Assembly: GCA_025558075.1 (NCBI GenBank)
Contig: JAHLKF010000010.1
Coordinates: 248,001-312,000, forward strand
Direction: 5' to 3'
DNA length: 64,000 nt
Source of the DNA: Gaertneriomyces semiglobifer
Lineage: Eukaryota > Chytridiomycota > Chytridiomycetes > Spizellomycetales > Spizellomycetaceae
Below the pieces are notes generated by a model, which was not told the origin of the DNA, did not search any database, and saw nothing but the letters and a program-made list of their open reading frames with translations. The position numbers and the translations under genes are program-made. Shown piece after piece: positions 1 through 12,042 of the stretch. Position 1 is the stretch's first letter. Every line of letters starts with the position of its first letter.

Positions 1-454
1 AATGTTTGTGGTTGAGGTTCCGTTCGTACCCCGGCGCGGGTTGCGTCAATTGTACTGCATGGAAGGATTCAAACCCATTCCTATTTGTATTGAAAGAGTG
101 CTTGAAAATTGTCGATCTCCGAACTTGCAGATATACCCGATTCAGCCTGGGGTTGATCACAACCACCAGTGGGATCCTTGGTTATCCCTCGTTGTGCCGG
201 GCCATTGGCGTCCTCCTAACACCGTAAAAATGGTCGTGAAGCTGATGCATCTCCCTCTCGCCATCAAAATCGGATTGTTTATTTTTCCCAAAAAAAAAGG
301 TCTTCCTATATAAAAGATCCCTGCATGCGGGCGATTTGCTGAATAATGCCTTTCTCACTCCATCTGCCAACCACACCCCGTCTGGCTACCCATCCACTGA
401 TAATCCGACTATGCGCCTAACGAATGGCTGTCCAGCTCTCTCGGTCTAGCATCT
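1..454. other. Left-edge non-coding stretch
   Basis: No convincing coding region is visible. Short open frames here have no recognisable domain and no matching codon pattern. A TATA-like run lies at 307-315 on the plus strand, but no plus-strand gene follows it within a plausible distance. It is probably the 3' flank of the minus-strand ORF that ends at 455. Confidence 0.4.
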
Positions 455-982
455 TTAAACGAGTGAGGGCGCGCTCATTGTCCTCTTTCCCCTCGAGATC
501 CTTCGCTGACCCGTGGGTACGGGGGGTTTATGAATGTCAAGCCGATGAGGAACGGTGGGAATGACGTCTACGAGTAAAGATGCGGGAATGCGTCGTTCGG
601 GAATTATGAATGTATCTGCTGCGGCCTCGTCACTCGACGTGTCGGTGATATCTTGCTGTTGTTGTTTGGGCGCGTCATCTTCAGTGGTGGTGGGGAGGAT
701 GGTGAAGGAAGTATACTTGTGTTTCAGTTTGTGGGATGCGGAGGAGGGAGATTTGAGGGAGGAAGCGCTTTGGGTTTTGTGGAGACGGAGTGTGGATCTA
801 GACTTTGATGACGAGATAGGCGTGGTGGGTGAGAGAAGGGAGGATTGGCTGTTTTGTTTTTGTTTAAAGAGGGAGACAAGTTCTGAGACGGGAATGAGCT
901 TTGGATGTGGTTTTACGTGATCTGCAATGGTGAGATTTTCTGGCAAGCTTGCACGCGACGGGTCGACATCGACAGTAGGCAT
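455..982 (-). CDS. Uncharacterised Ser/Thr-rich protein, 175 aa
   Basis: An uninterrupted minus-strand frame starts with ATG at 982 and stops at 455. The product is rich in Ser, Thr, Pro and Lys, with a short Gln run near residue 105 and clusters such as SASSLKSPSSASHK. It looks like a disordered, phosphorylatable protein; no catalytic motif, signal peptide or membrane segment is seen. I do not recognise a family. It is transcribed divergently from the kinesin gene, and a GA microsatellite lies just upstream of its start. Its length, ATG start and non-random composition favour a real gene, but an intron or a different 5' end cannot be excluded. Confidence 0.5.
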   Translation of the reverse strand: MPTVDVDPSRASLPENLTIADHVKPHPKLIPVSELVSLFKQKQNSQSSLLSPTTPISSSKSRSTLRLHKTQSASSLKSPSSASHKLKHKYTSFTILPTTTEDDAPKQQQQDITDTSSDEAAADTFIIPERRIPASLLVDVIPTVPHRLDIHKPPVPTGQRRISRGKRTMSAPSLV

Positions 983-1021
983 CTTTTGTTCGTTACACCG
1001 ACGTAGTTGTGAGAGCGAGAA

Positions 1022-1052
<31 letters not shown>

Positions 1053-1642
1053 GAGTTTACTCTTTTAAAAGGATGCTACATTGTGGGTGTTTTTGTTCAA
1101 TACAATACATGTTGGGGTTGGGGGGTAAGGGGGTGTGCTCGCTCCTCAGACGTCAGAGGACCTGTTTAATAGCCTTTTTGGCAGCAGGAGAAACATCCGG
1201 CTTGTATGTTGTTTGTGGCACTTTCTACCATGTCATATAATGTGCAGCTATACTTAGCACTATATACCTGTCCTCTATCGTTTGCTTCACCCTTTCGAGA
1301 CCAAGAGAAACGCCCCTCTTGCATCTCAACGCGAATGGAATCGATTACGTACTCTGATTACCAAACGAACTTACCATATCCGCTTACGCGAGCCGCGTCC
1401 CGCATCTCGTCCGTCCGGACAAAACAGTCGCGCGCGTTGAGGAACACTTCATCACAGCTGCTGCACACTGCACGGCCGAGCGATGCCGATCATCACTGCT
1501 AACACAGCACCGGAATTCTTTTTCTTAGTGTAGGGTAGTGTAAGTTGACGTACTATATATATTGGATCAATTTGGATCGGCCGCTGGGTTCGTCTTTTGT
1601 TGATATCCGTGAGTCGAGCATCGAGGATCTGAAGTCAAAAAA
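983..1642. promoter_or_regulatory. Divergent intergenic region
   Basis: About 660 bases separate the Ser-rich minus-strand ORF from the kinesin gene on the plus strand, so promoters for both should lie here. The part nearest the ORF holds a GA-rich microsatellite (about 1012-1053). A TATA-like 'tatatata' run is near 1553-1560, about 85 bases upstream of the kinesin ATG. No further gene is supported. Confidence 0.45.
1012..1053. repeat. GA microsatellite
   Basis: A purine-only run of mostly GA dinucleotides with occasional interruptions lies about 30 bases upstream of the ATG at 982 (minus strand). It would sit in the 5' UTR or core promoter of that ORF. Confidence 0.85.
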
Positions 1643-4380
1643 ATGGACACCTCAGAGGCAAATAGCAATGTAATGCCGGCAGCTGCCTGCTAGAAACATT
1701 TTCTCAAAATTAGGAACTCATGGGTTTCTTTGCAGGCTGCCTCCAAGCCAACTGGTGCGCCTGCGGGGTTCACACCTGGAAGACTGAAACAACCAACGAG
1801 AATAGCCCTCGGCAAGCCGTTATCGTTCGATCCCACCAACATTGGCGGTCTTGTGAAGGCAGCTCCACAAGACACCGAACCAGCTAGACCAGAGCTTCCT
1901 GAGAATAAGCAGATCGAGCTACAGGTTGGCATCATGTCATGGACCTATTAGTCGGAGGCCCGAGCTCTAATTGAATCTCTTCCCTACATTTGCTTCGATT
2001 CACCTTTTTGCGCGGAATGTGTGATCCTTTTTGTCAATGGTACGTCGCCTACTCAGGATGAACCCGAACCAAAACCCGAGGATTTTAAGGTTCACAAGAC
2101 TTCTCTCAAGCGGAAGCCCGAAGACCCACCACCTGCTGCGCCAGCTGCACGGAACACAAAGGCTCGCACTGGATCTACTAGTTCTACGCTAATGGCGTCG
2201 ACGGCATCAGCGCGGGCTAAGGCAGCCACATCTACAGTCGCCCGCTCCACAATAGCGAGTCGCGCCGCGACGGCAAAAACATCTGCCGCCAGCACAACAA
2301 GAAGCACAACTGCAAGATCAAGTACTCTTAGCACAAGACCGAGCGCAACCGCCTCGAGGGCGTCGGTGCGAAGTGTCTCCAGTAGTTCGTCTACCGCCAG
2401 CGCAGCTACTGCCGCCAAAGCAGCTGAAAAGGCTTCGAGCGGCGACGCTGCAGCACCCGGACCGAAAAAGAAGAGGCCTGCCTGGGATGTTAAGGTACAA
2501 CTCGTGTGCTCTGTCTTTGAGCGATGTGATAGATTTTGACCTTGGCTTGTCGTGTAGGGTCGTCTCCAAGATTTGGAAGAATTTAACCATCAAACACAAT
2601 CTCAACTTTCAGATTCTCGCGGTCAATTAGAACAAGTGACGAGCCAGCTGTACAAGAGCCAAGAAACCATTAATGAGCTATCCAGATTTCGGGAACAACT
2701 ACAAAGTCAAGTGATTGTCAAGGAGAAAGAAAGTAGCACGTATGCTTTACAGCTGAACGAAACAAAGCATGAATTGCAGGTGGGATCCATGCCTCAGGTT
2801 GTCCTATCAACAGCGCCTGTTGCTTAATACCATTTTTTGTTGTTATCATTAGTCCGTGCACCGAAAGTATGAAGAAGAAATGTCCTTCATGAGATCGCGC
2901 CACAACCGCGAATTGGATGACGTGAAGCATGACCTCGACACTCTTCAACGAAAGCATGAATCCATATGTGCTGACCTCAAGGTAGCCCGAGACGAGAACG
3001 CGTCACTGAGGGCAACCATCTCTACCCAGTCGGCGTCCACACTTGCGATAGAAGCAGAAATGCGAGCGAACAAGATAAAGTTGGAGCAGACAGAAGACCT
3101 TTTGCGTCAAAGAGAAGAGAGGATCGCTAGTTTGGAGGCATCACTGGCAGCTGCAAATGAGAATGTGTCCGCGCTTGAGATCAAAGTGCGGGAAGAGGAA
3201 ACGGTTCGGCGTAGGCTGCATAACACCATCCTAGAGCTGAAAGGAAACATTCGCGTGTTCTGCCGTGTACGTCCACCACTGGGATCCGAGGTCGTTGAGA
3301 AGAGCGATGAGTGCATGACACATATCAGCTTTGCTGATAACGACGAGAAGGCGATTGTCTTGAACCACACCGTCGACTCTGCATCTGGTGCCAAGAGCGC
3401 CCTCAAGACCATTCCATTTTCCTTTGACAAAGTTTTCCAACCCAATAGCAAACAAGCAGAAGTCTTTGAGGAGATATCGCAGTTGGTGCAATCAGCTCTG
3501 GATGGATACAATGTCTGCATCTTCGCCTACGGTCAAACGGGAAGTGGTAAGACATTTACAATGGAAGGCCCAGAGAAGGAGCATCTGGATGAGGAATCGA
3601 TGGGTATGATCCCCCGAGCAGTACAACAGATATTTGACACCGCCCAAGCGCTGAAGGACAAAGGATGGGAATATCAGATGGAAGCCCAATTCCTTGAAAT
3701 TTACAACGAGTCCATACGGGATCTGTTAGGCAAAGGCAGTGAGGACAAAAAGCACGACATCAAGCACCATCCTGCTACTGGAAAGACGTCTGTGACCGAT
3801 GTAAATACCGTGAATGTCACGACACCGAGAGAGGTCCACACTGTGCTCAGAAAGGCTGCCCAGAACCGTGCGGTGGCGGCGACAAACTGTAATGAACGGT
3901 CCTCTCGGAGTCACAGTGTCTTTACGTTGCGCCTTACAGGCAAAAACAGCCTCACTGATGAGACGAGTGAAGGGATCCTCAATTTGATTGATCTTGCTGG
4001 GTCTGAGCGACTTTCGGCTTCTGGATCGACTGGGGATAGGTTGAAGGAGACCCAAGCCATTAACAAGAGTTTGAGTTGCCTCGGAGACGTTATCTATGCG
4101 CTGGCGAACAAGGATCAACACATTCCATACAGGAATTCCAAGGTATAGGGACCTCGCATGGTTTCAGTCGATGTTTCGCGCGCAATATAATTAAAGCTTC
4201 CTTTTTCTTATTCAGTTGACCTACCTGTTGCAAAATTCTTTGGGTGGAAACAGCAAGACACTCATGTTTGTTAACGTTTCCCCGCTGGCCGGAAACTTTC
4301 AGGAAACGCTGTGCTCGCTACGGTTTGCTACAAAGGTCAACAATTGCCAAATCGGCACCGCTAGGAAGAATATGAAATAA
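1643..4380 (+). CDS. KAR3: Kinesin-14 (C-terminal motor, KAR3/HSET type)
   Basis: Minus-end-directed microtubule motor expected in the spindle and in karyogamy. Six exons close in frame: 1643-1669, 1736-1924, 2057-2494, 2558-2779, 2853-4142, 4216-4380, giving about 776 residues. The N-terminal 210 residues are basic and Ser/Ala/Thr-rich (tail), followed by a coiled coil of about 200 residues. The kinesin-14 neck [14 protein letters not shown] begins near residue 420 and leads into a C-terminal motor: P-loop GQTGSGKT near 518, switch I NERSSRSH, and switch [11 protein letters not shown] near 670. Motor at the C-terminus with this neck is diagnostic of kinesin-14. Exon 1 is only 27 bases, so the start rests on the splice model. 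The gene converges on eIF3e with under 300 bases between stops. Confidence 0.93.
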
Positions 4381-4677
4381 AAGGGCAGTGAATGTGGTGG
4401 AAAACAGTATGATTAAGTTAATCATCGGACATAAAGGACGTTTTGGGGAACGTTGGGTTAATAGTTCATGTGAATACTTTGAAAAATCGCAAAAGTCTGA
4501 CAAAAAATTGGCACTGGATAACCCGGCATACATCGTAATGTTAAAGATAATCTAAATTACAAGCAACACAAAAATACCCGATCCACCTGCGGGTACACAG
4601 CAACCTTTTCACCTTAACTCACTACCCTCTCATTTTATCGTACAGAAAAAGTAACAGAAGTGATTGTAAAGGCAAGC

Positions 4678-6244
4678 TTATTTGACTTCCACCGACTTTC
4701 CATCGTTGTTTTCAGCATTGCGGTGGTTCTTTCCTCGGCCCTTCCGTCTGTTGGCCAATTCCTGTTCCCGCTTTTCGATGTTGGATGCAAGGAGAGATGA
4801 TCGGAAGGAGAGGGCGCGTGTACGTTCGATGACCTGGGTGTAGATGGAGCTTTGTTGCTGACCCATAATGACAGTGTTCTACACAATCAAATGAAAAGGA
4901 TGCGTTAAGCGTTTTCCAAATAACCAGTATGCCAAAGGAAAAACCATTCGTACCGTGCTAGAGTCAATTTTGGCATCCATTCTTGCATTGCGGATGAGGT
5001 TGACGATCCACTTTTCGCCGGCCTCTCCTGACAAGTCAAGTTTCTGGCTTACATCGTTGATGTCGATGCATTGATGGATGCGGCAATACGTCTCAAAGAT
5101 GAATAACCGACCGTTTTCCTTAAACTCCTCCTGAAGAGACACCAAGAAAAAGTCGTTGGCGATGACTTCATCACATTCCTTGAGTTTCTGCTGGGCACCG
5201 TCGAAATCAAAGTTGACGTTCAAGCATTCCATGAACTCTGTGATGGGATCGCGGTAGACGGTTCCTTCCTGTTCCAGGACTTTGATCAAGTCCTTGATGA
5301 CGTTTCGCCGCTTCTTGTTGACAACAACGGCTGTAGTGAGGTAACGCAGGACCCATGGGCATGCAGTTTGGATGGTGTTCAGGTATTGGGGTTGGAAGAA
5401 CAGGTCAATAATACCGTCCCGTCCTTTGGGGTGGTTGAAGAAGACATAGAGGGACCAGTGAATCAACCATGCTCTTTGCTGCAAAGCTTGCAGGTGCGAC
5501 GCAAAGTGGCGTTGTTCAATCATCTCTTTTAATCGGTTCAGGTCCTCAAATGCTGTCTCCCAGTTTTGTGTCAAAATTTCGGCCGCAAGCTTTCCCCACA
5601 ATGAGCTAACGTTAAGGTCATAATCCGTAGACTAAAGATAAACAGAGTCAGACGAAAGAGTGAAATGGTTATCCACAAGACGAAGTCAACACGTACCAGA
5701 ATACGGAAATGGTACAACATCTCTGCTGCACTAGAGTAGTTTCCGATGTCGTAGTTGAACAAGGCCAAGTCGTACAACGAGCTGAGCATTTCGGGTTTGT
5801 ACTGTAAAAATCCGTAAAGTACGGCGCATAAGTCCCAGGGCCTAAACACATTTGCACGTTTACGACACTCACGTTGTGGTTCTCAGTCAGGAACTGGATG
5901 TTCGCGAGCTTATCCTGCTTGAGTTGCTGGATGACAATAGGGTCCTGGATAATATCCATGATCGCGGAACTCTCCTCCGTCAGCTGTTGGAACTTTTGCA
6001 ACACCTCCCCACGTCTCTCCTCGTAACCCGGCTCATTCTCACTTTCCTCTTCTAAACCGTGAATCTCCTTGTAAATTTGATTCGTGTAATCTATCATCTT
6101 GGTTTTCGAGAGTAGGTCATATTTCGCCTGCATCAAGTCGTCGTGGGAGTATGCTTCATTGCCCAAGAGAAACTCGAGAAGCGGGGCGACCATGTGTCGG
6201 TCGAGGTAGTGACCAATCTTTGTGGTAAGGTCGTACTTTGCCAT
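4678..6244 (-). CDS. EIF3E: Translation initiation factor eIF3 subunit e (INT6)
   Basis: Component of the eIF3 complex that loads mRNA on the 40S ribosome. Four exons on the minus strand: 6244-5873, 5801-5697, 5631-4954, 4878-4678, giving 451 residues, close to the 445 of the human protein. The N-terminus [19 protein letters not shown], the central [18 protein letters not shown] and the PCI region ending in [17 protein letters not shown] match the family directly. The C-terminal exon encodes the conserved [14 protein letters not shown] segment and a Lys/Arg/Asn-rich tail. The three introns are 65 to 75 bases. The ATG at 6244 was chosen over an in-frame upstream codon because the family begins with MAKYDL. 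Confidence 0.96.
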
Positions 6245-6588
6245 GGCTGAGGATTGCTTCCGGTTCAAATGTAAAGGTGTCCTCCCTTGGCAAGAGTCGT
6301 CCTATTCAATTCACCTGGTTTTTGAACAGTCCGTCGTCGAAATCCTGAAAACTGCAAAGATCCCGTCGTCGTCTCGAAAAAGTCTTTGGAGTGACTCGAC
6401 AAGTGATTCTGTCACTTCTCACTAGTTCTGCGAAAACTGCGAACAGCCGACGACTTTTAAAGTACCCGACACTGCTCGCAAGCCATACTCGTTCTTCCTC
6501 AGGATAGCTACGGACCTGCAACGTCGCCATTCAGTAGCCATTGAAATAGCGGGTAAAGGTTGCTAGTCAACTTTAGATTCCGTAAAAA

Positions 6589-7146
6589 ATGAACGCAAGC
6601 ATTACACGATCACTCCCGTGCCGACGAATGGCCGGATGCTGGGCTACTCGTCCATCATTTGGGACCATCCGATTCTACAGCCAGGGCACCACAGATGCCG
6701 ACCTTCGATTGCGGCTAAAGACAGATCTCAAAACAGCCATGCGCGCAAAGGAAACCATTCGCGTCAATGTAGTCAAAACGATCCTTTCCGACATCACCTA
6801 CGCCGAAAAGGCCGCCGCAAGCACAGCACCCGTCTCCATCTCTACACTTATACAGCGGGCGATAAAGAAGCGTGGGGATTCGGTTGTACAGTTTCGTGCT
6901 AGCGGCCGTGATGACCTTGCGGAAAAGGAGCAGGCGGAGATTGGCCTGTTAGAGCAATACTTGCCGAAACAAATGTCCAAGGAAGACGTGGAGAAAGCGG
7001 TGCGTGAAATAGTTGACCAAGTGGGGGCCAAAGGGCCAAAGGATATGGGAGCGGTGATGAAGCAAGTGGCTGCCAAGATTGACGACTCTGTTGCCCCTAA
7101 GAAACTCGTGGCCGAGGTCGTGAAGAGCGTTTTGCAGTCACTATAG
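6589..7146 (+). CDS. AIM41: AIM41-like mitochondrial GatB/YqeY-domain protein
   Basis: Single-exon gene of 185 residues. The first 30 residues are rich in Arg and Ser without acids and end near FYSQG, as expected for a mitochondrial targeting peptide. The rest is a YqeY/GatB-tail fold: LKTDLKTAMRAKETIRVNVV, then the IGLLEQYLPKQMS segment and the closing GPKDMGAVMKQVAAKIDDS region. Bacterial YqeY and yeast Aim41 share this domain, which is related to the tRNA-binding tail of amidotransferase GatB. The exact biochemical role is not established. It starts about 340 bases from the divergent eIF3e start. Confidence 0.9.
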   Translation: MNASITRSLPCRRMAGCWATRPSFGTIRFYSQGTTDADLRLRLKTDLKTAMRAKETIRVNVVKTILSDITYAEKAAASTAPVSISTLIQRAIKKRGDSVVQFRASGRDDLAEKEQAEIGLLEQYLPKQMSKEDVEKAVREIVDQVGAKGPKDMGAVMKQVAAKIDDSVAPKKLVAEVVKSVLQSL

Positions 7147-7359
7147 AAAATGGAGATGGCTGTCATTGGTAGTTGTATATAACGACGATATCTCAAACCG
7201 TAGATCTCGGTCAATTCTGATACTTGTTAGAACCCTGCGCGTTGGGCCGTTGCTAATAATAAACTGTTCGCGGATCTACTTTCACCGAGGAACAATGGAA
7301 CCTCAGGCCCTTCGAAAAGAACCTATTTTGTGACTTACCGGACCGATAAAACTTATGTC

Positions 7360-10300
7360 ATGGGCCTCGACGGAACGACCCCTACGGCCGCTGCCGAACC
7401 CAAGCGCGAGAAATCCGATTTGCATGTTCGCACTGCATTCCTGTCCCGGTTCACATCCAACAACAAGTCTGCCATTGCGGGACACAACCATGATGATGGG
7501 GATATGTATGTGGAAGATGATTTCGACTGGTTTCATGCAGACCCCACACCCGACGCGGTAGAAGAGGAGCCAAAGGCCCAGGGGATTTTCGCACGATGCG
7601 GGAATTTCCCTATATGGGCGCGGTTTATTGTGCTAACGGCCATTGGTCTGTCCGTGTGTGCTATCCCTTTGCTGGTGCGTGGGAGCTCGATGAAGGTCGT
7701 GAAAGGTGTGCAGAAATTGATGAGAAAAGGGCATTTATAGATCGCGCAACTTGTCATCAAAGAGCCGGGTGATCCGCTGCTGATGCAGACGATCAATTCT
7801 TCCGATGACCTCAAACCCAGTACGGAGATCACTCGATGGTTTGTGCAGTGTCTGGGTATGACAATGATGGACAGATGGACTTATGCAATGCGAATTTTAG
7901 GTCGCTGTGGTTGGGAAGCTCATGGCTTGCGTGGGTTTTTTTTTGGTATTTCATTGACGATTTGCCAGAGTTGGTTGTTGCGATCCTACACCGCGTGGGG
8001 TCTTCCTTTACTGAGCTGACTCGGGCTCGCTTAGAGGTAAATGTATGCAGCAATCCCACATGAGAAGACACTTACCAACCACCATACAGTATGTAGTAGC
8101 CGTCAGGGGCTCCCTCACTGTCGCCTGCTGGGCTATAATAACTGTCATTGCTTACGGCTCACTATTCAATCAAATGCGAAAGGTTGATTATTGGACGGAT
8201 ATCTTTCACGTTATTGTGACAGCCATGGTCTTCTGCATCCTCTATCTCGTCCAAAAACTCCTCCTGCAGATGATTGCGGTCAAGTTTCATCGCGTCGCCT
8301 ATAAGGACCGTATCGTACAATCAAAGAAAGGGATGAAGATCGTAGAGGCACTGAGAAAAGCGGTGAAAAATCGCGGGTTGTTTGTTCCTGCAGAGTTGAA
8401 TCTGATGAGGAGCAGATTGCTCAAGAGACCTAAATCGTTTCCTGATGCGACGGCTTTGGCGACACAAGGTGACAGCCTGTACCACGATTCACATGCGCCA
8501 GAGGCGACCGGTGGACGGAAAGCTGCTCCGTTCTGGAGGTCGGTGGGGCGGAGAAAGGCGCCACGCGGCGAAATTACAAGGTCTTTAGAAGCTTTGAACC
8601 TTGGCGTGTCAAGCATGGGCAATGCATCTGACGTGCATCTCCATGAAGACGTGTTGAAATCAGCTTCTCTGGTTCCAAAACCGGATGACGTTACCGCCTC
8701 GCAGCCAATATATCTGGCACAGCCAGAGTCGGCGACCGAGGCTTTACCGCCAGAAATGCCCATTCCCGAGCTTGTTCGTCAACCGAGTATCGAACGACAG
8801 CCTCCACTTAACCTAGGCGCCGATGGCGAGGGTCAAGGTGCTTCCTCTCCCGCTGCACGGTCACGACGAACGTCCACTAACCGTAAAGGACTTGACGCCG
8901 AGACTGCCTCCCTCGGTGCAAAGTCAACGCGATCAATGCATCTTCCTAGGCTGGCAACCATGTTACGGAGAACGTCAAAAGTCGGAGCCGCTGAAGCCGT
9001 GGCCGAAGAACCACCGGTCGTTGAAACACCTGCACCTCCGCCCGTCATACGTCCAGCTGTGCTCCTGCGAGATTTGCGAGGTAGCAAGTACATCAAGCAA
9101 TTCGCGCGCATGGATGCGACTGGCCACGTTCAAGCTGGGAAACTCGCTCGAAAGATTTTTGGCGCCTTGGGAGGGTATGAACAAGAGGCACTTCAACCAA
9201 AAGATTTCGAACCGTGCTTTAGTGATCCACAGGATGCCGTCGAGGCGTTTGCGCTCATGGATCAGGATGGGAACGGGTCGGTGACGAAGAAGGAGTTGAA
9301 GGAGTCCATTGTGGGTATTTATCGCGAACATCGACGATTAGCACGGGCGATGAGAGATCTGTCGCATGTGATTGGGAAGTTGGACATGTAAGCCTCCCGT
9401 GCTGCACCTGCTTGTGGACGTATTAACATTAAGGCGCATGCTCTTTTTTCTGCAGCTTCTTCACCTGTATTACCTGTTTTATTACGTTTTGTGTAGCCTT
9501 ACCCGTCTTTGGCATTTCGCTCACCGCCATGCTGCCGTTCACTTCTTTTATTCTTGCGCTGAGTTTTGTTTTCGGAACGGCCGCGCGGACAGCGTTTGAA
9601 TGTTTATTGTTCTTGTTTGTGACCCACCCATATGATGCTGGTACGTGCATTTGCGGTCGCGTTTGTCCCGCTGGCCTCGCGTGTGGTACTTATATCAGTT
9701 TTCAGGCGACAGAGTATTTATTGACAACCAAAGCTTATTTGTTGAAGAAGTCGGAGTCCTCACCACAGTCTTTCGAAGGCTTGACGGGCAGCTCATCTAT
9801 GCACCCAACCGTACGTCCATTCTCTGCTTACTTTCACATCATACGTACCCCCCGACTCATTTCATACGTATCAGCACTTTTGCAATCTAAACTGATACAC
9901 AACATCCGACGATCCCGAGACCAATCAGAAGCAATCGAAATCCAAGTCATTTTTGATACCCCAGAAGACAAACTCAAGACGTTACATCAGAAAATGATCG
10001 AGTATGTCAAGTCTGAGCCGCGAGAGTTCCAACCCGTATGCGATATGCATATCCTCGATATCGAAAACCAAAATAAGGTGAAGCTGAGTTTTATTCTGAA
10101 GCACAAGGGTAATTGGTAAGTGAGACTGCACTTTATGACGAATGATCTATCAAACACTTTTGCTGATGAGTTGCGCGTTTGACAGGCAAGATGGGTCTAA
10201 GCGATGGAATCGGCGAACAATGGTAAGACACGTTGACATTTTCTCATGTATGTGCTGTACATTGACGTTGTTGGGTACACAGTTCATGTATGCCTTAAAG

Positions 10301-10492
10301 AGAGAACTGGTTGCTCTGGACATCAAGTATATGATGCCGCCTCCCTACAAGGCTCCCGATCCTGTACCGCCAGTGGGAGAAGCAAACGCGCAGACGACAG
10401 CGAGCACCGTGCCGACCATCGTGTTGACGGGGTCACAAGTCATACCTCAGCCTCTAGCTGGTGCGGCCAACATGACGGCTGGCGTGCCGTGA
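7360..10492 (+). CDS. MscS-family mechanosensitive channel with EF-hand
   Basis: Fungal-type small-conductance mechanosensitive channel, probably in ER or plasma membrane, linking membrane tension to calcium. Nine exons: 7360-7674, 7741-7838, 7901-8036, 8090-9387, 9456-9640, 9706-9810, 9875-10115, 10186-10222, 10283-10492; 874 residues. Four hydrophobic segments occupy the first 250 residues. A long soluble Pro/Ser-rich part follows, then an EF-hand loop DQDGNGSVTKKE near residue 573. Next come two more helices and the MscS pore region ending FVTHPYDAGDRV, then the beta domain and the conserved YAPN and HNIRRS motifs. The order EF-hand then pore is the normal fungal arrangement. The ATG at 7360 is the first in frame; an earlier ATG at 7295 is in another frame and soon stops. 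Confidence 0.92.
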
Positions 10493-10768
10493 TTACGTCC
10501 GATTATTCAAACAGTAATGAACAGTCACAAAAGTCATGACGATGTTGTGCAAATATTTACACAAATACACACACCCATTTACATGTAAAAAATACGTCCA
10601 GCGTTTGGAAAAGTCATGACATACACTAGCGACTATACGCCCTTCTCTTGCCCACCTTTTTCCAACTGATAAATACACCGTTTCATACATCTCTTAAACC
10701 CTACCATCTCACCACGGGGAAGTACGCCGAGTTGTGGAATAGGTTTTACGAGTCCTCCAACCAAGTCC

Positions 10769-11246
10769 TCACACCATCTGGACCAAAAAGAACTGTTCAC
10801 GTTCAACAAAAGGCGGATCAACCATGGTAGCCTTCACAGTAAACCCCGCCGCCTTATTAGGTCCCAAACCACCGACAAACGTCAACGTCCCATCACTCGC
10901 GATATCCACAGCTTCATCAGGGAGGACTAATGTAAGTTCATAAGTGTAGTCCCGCTCGGGGGTTTCATCGATGACTTGGGCGATGCCGAGGAGCGTGGGG
11001 TCTGTGTCGTTGACGGGAAGGATGGCCAGTTTGGCGGTGGGGTTGCAGCCGGGGGGGAATGGGTTGGGAATGGGGTCGGCGCGTTTGATGATTGTGGGTG
11101 CTGGAACGGCGGATACGGGAGACGCCTGTCATCAAGAAATGTTAGTGCTTTGTGAGAGTGCGGTTGGTTTGGTGAAAGGAAGTTGTTACCACTAGCAAGA
11201 TGGCGCCGTAAAATGCTAAGAGAACTGTGAGACCGAATCGTGTCAT
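10769..11246 (-). CDS. Small secreted protein, 137 aa, two exons
   Basis: Not recognised as a family. Exon 1 (11246-11190) encodes a clear signal peptide, MTRFGLTVLLAFYGAILLV, and a 64-base intron separates it from exon 2 (11125-10769). The junction is in phase, and exon 2 runs open for 118 codons to a TGA at 10769. After the likely cleavage region SPVSAVPA comes a KR dibasic site (ITIIKR-like), a single Cys in PFPPGCNPTA, and a beta-rich stretch with alternating hydrophobic residues. It could be a small cell-wall or extracellular protein. The upstream region has TATA-like 'tatata' at about 11357. Confidence rests on the signal peptide, intron phase and codon usage only. Confidence 0.62.
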
Positions 11247-12042
11247 GATGGCGGTTGAAAGGAAGAGAGTGTGAACAACTGGGTTCGTTGCAGTGCGGAA
11301 GCGATTGGAGGTTTGAGTTGGAAGGTCGGACGAAGGAGACGAGGATGCAAAAGTCCTTTATATACCAGCATCTTGTTGAATTTGTCAAATTCAAGGAGAG
11401 TAGGTGTCCCTGACGCGTAGAGTCTTTGAGCGGACTTTTGGCGACGCGTAGCTGCTGCGCAACTTTGGATCGACTGCGCAGTTTAACTCGTTACTCCATC
11501 TCTATTAACATAACTAACAAAACTGACAGGGGATTACCATAGCGTTCAATAGCAAAAAGTGCTACCCCTCAACATCCAACCTCCCTTAAAAAAAGCTACA
11601 ATCACAATTTCAACATGAGAACTCTCAAAAAACAATCTATAATTCCACAAAAAGAACATAAAATCGGCAAATACTTTTTTCCGCGTCGCGCTGACATAAT
11701 CGCGCATTTCACACTTCCAACTTTCCCGCATTCTGAGAGCCTTCCGCATATCTAATAGCAGAGACATCCCACAAGGGTCCTTTGGTCAGAAGAGTATATA
11801 GGTTTAGTTGGATGTGTGTATTTGTATAGGAGGATACCTAGTTTTGGTTTTTGTGAGTGGTTTTTTGTTGGTTGGGTGTAAGAAGGAAGGGGTTTAGTTG
11901 ACAAGGTGGGGTGTGCGATCAGAGAAAGGGGATTTGCTAGTGAGAGTTGGGTTATAGGTCATAGTCATTCGTTGCTAGTTGGGGGTACACCTTCATAGGC
12001 TCCACTTACTTCTTACCTTTCGATAACTTTGTGATTGTGGAA
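11247..12042. promoter_or_regulatory. Divergent intergenic region upstream of RAD16
   Basis: About 800 bases between the start of the secreted-protein gene (minus) and RAD16 (plus). A TATA-like element near 11357 sits about 110 bases upstream of the minus-strand ATG. The interval 11790-11960 is GT-rich on the plus strand. No coding sequence is supported. Confidence 0.45.

Noticed and set aside
2..313. 103-codon open frame on the plus strand at the left edge
   Set aside because: No family resemblance, near-random composition and an overlapping frame of similar length; not enough to call a gene.
307..315. TATA-like element on the plus strand
   Set aside because: No plus-strand coding sequence follows within a normal distance; likely chance in an AT-rich flank.
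1206..1502. 98-codon frame upstream of the kinesin gene
   Set aside because: Composition is not protein-like, it lies in the expected promoter, and it does not splice into the kinesin frame.
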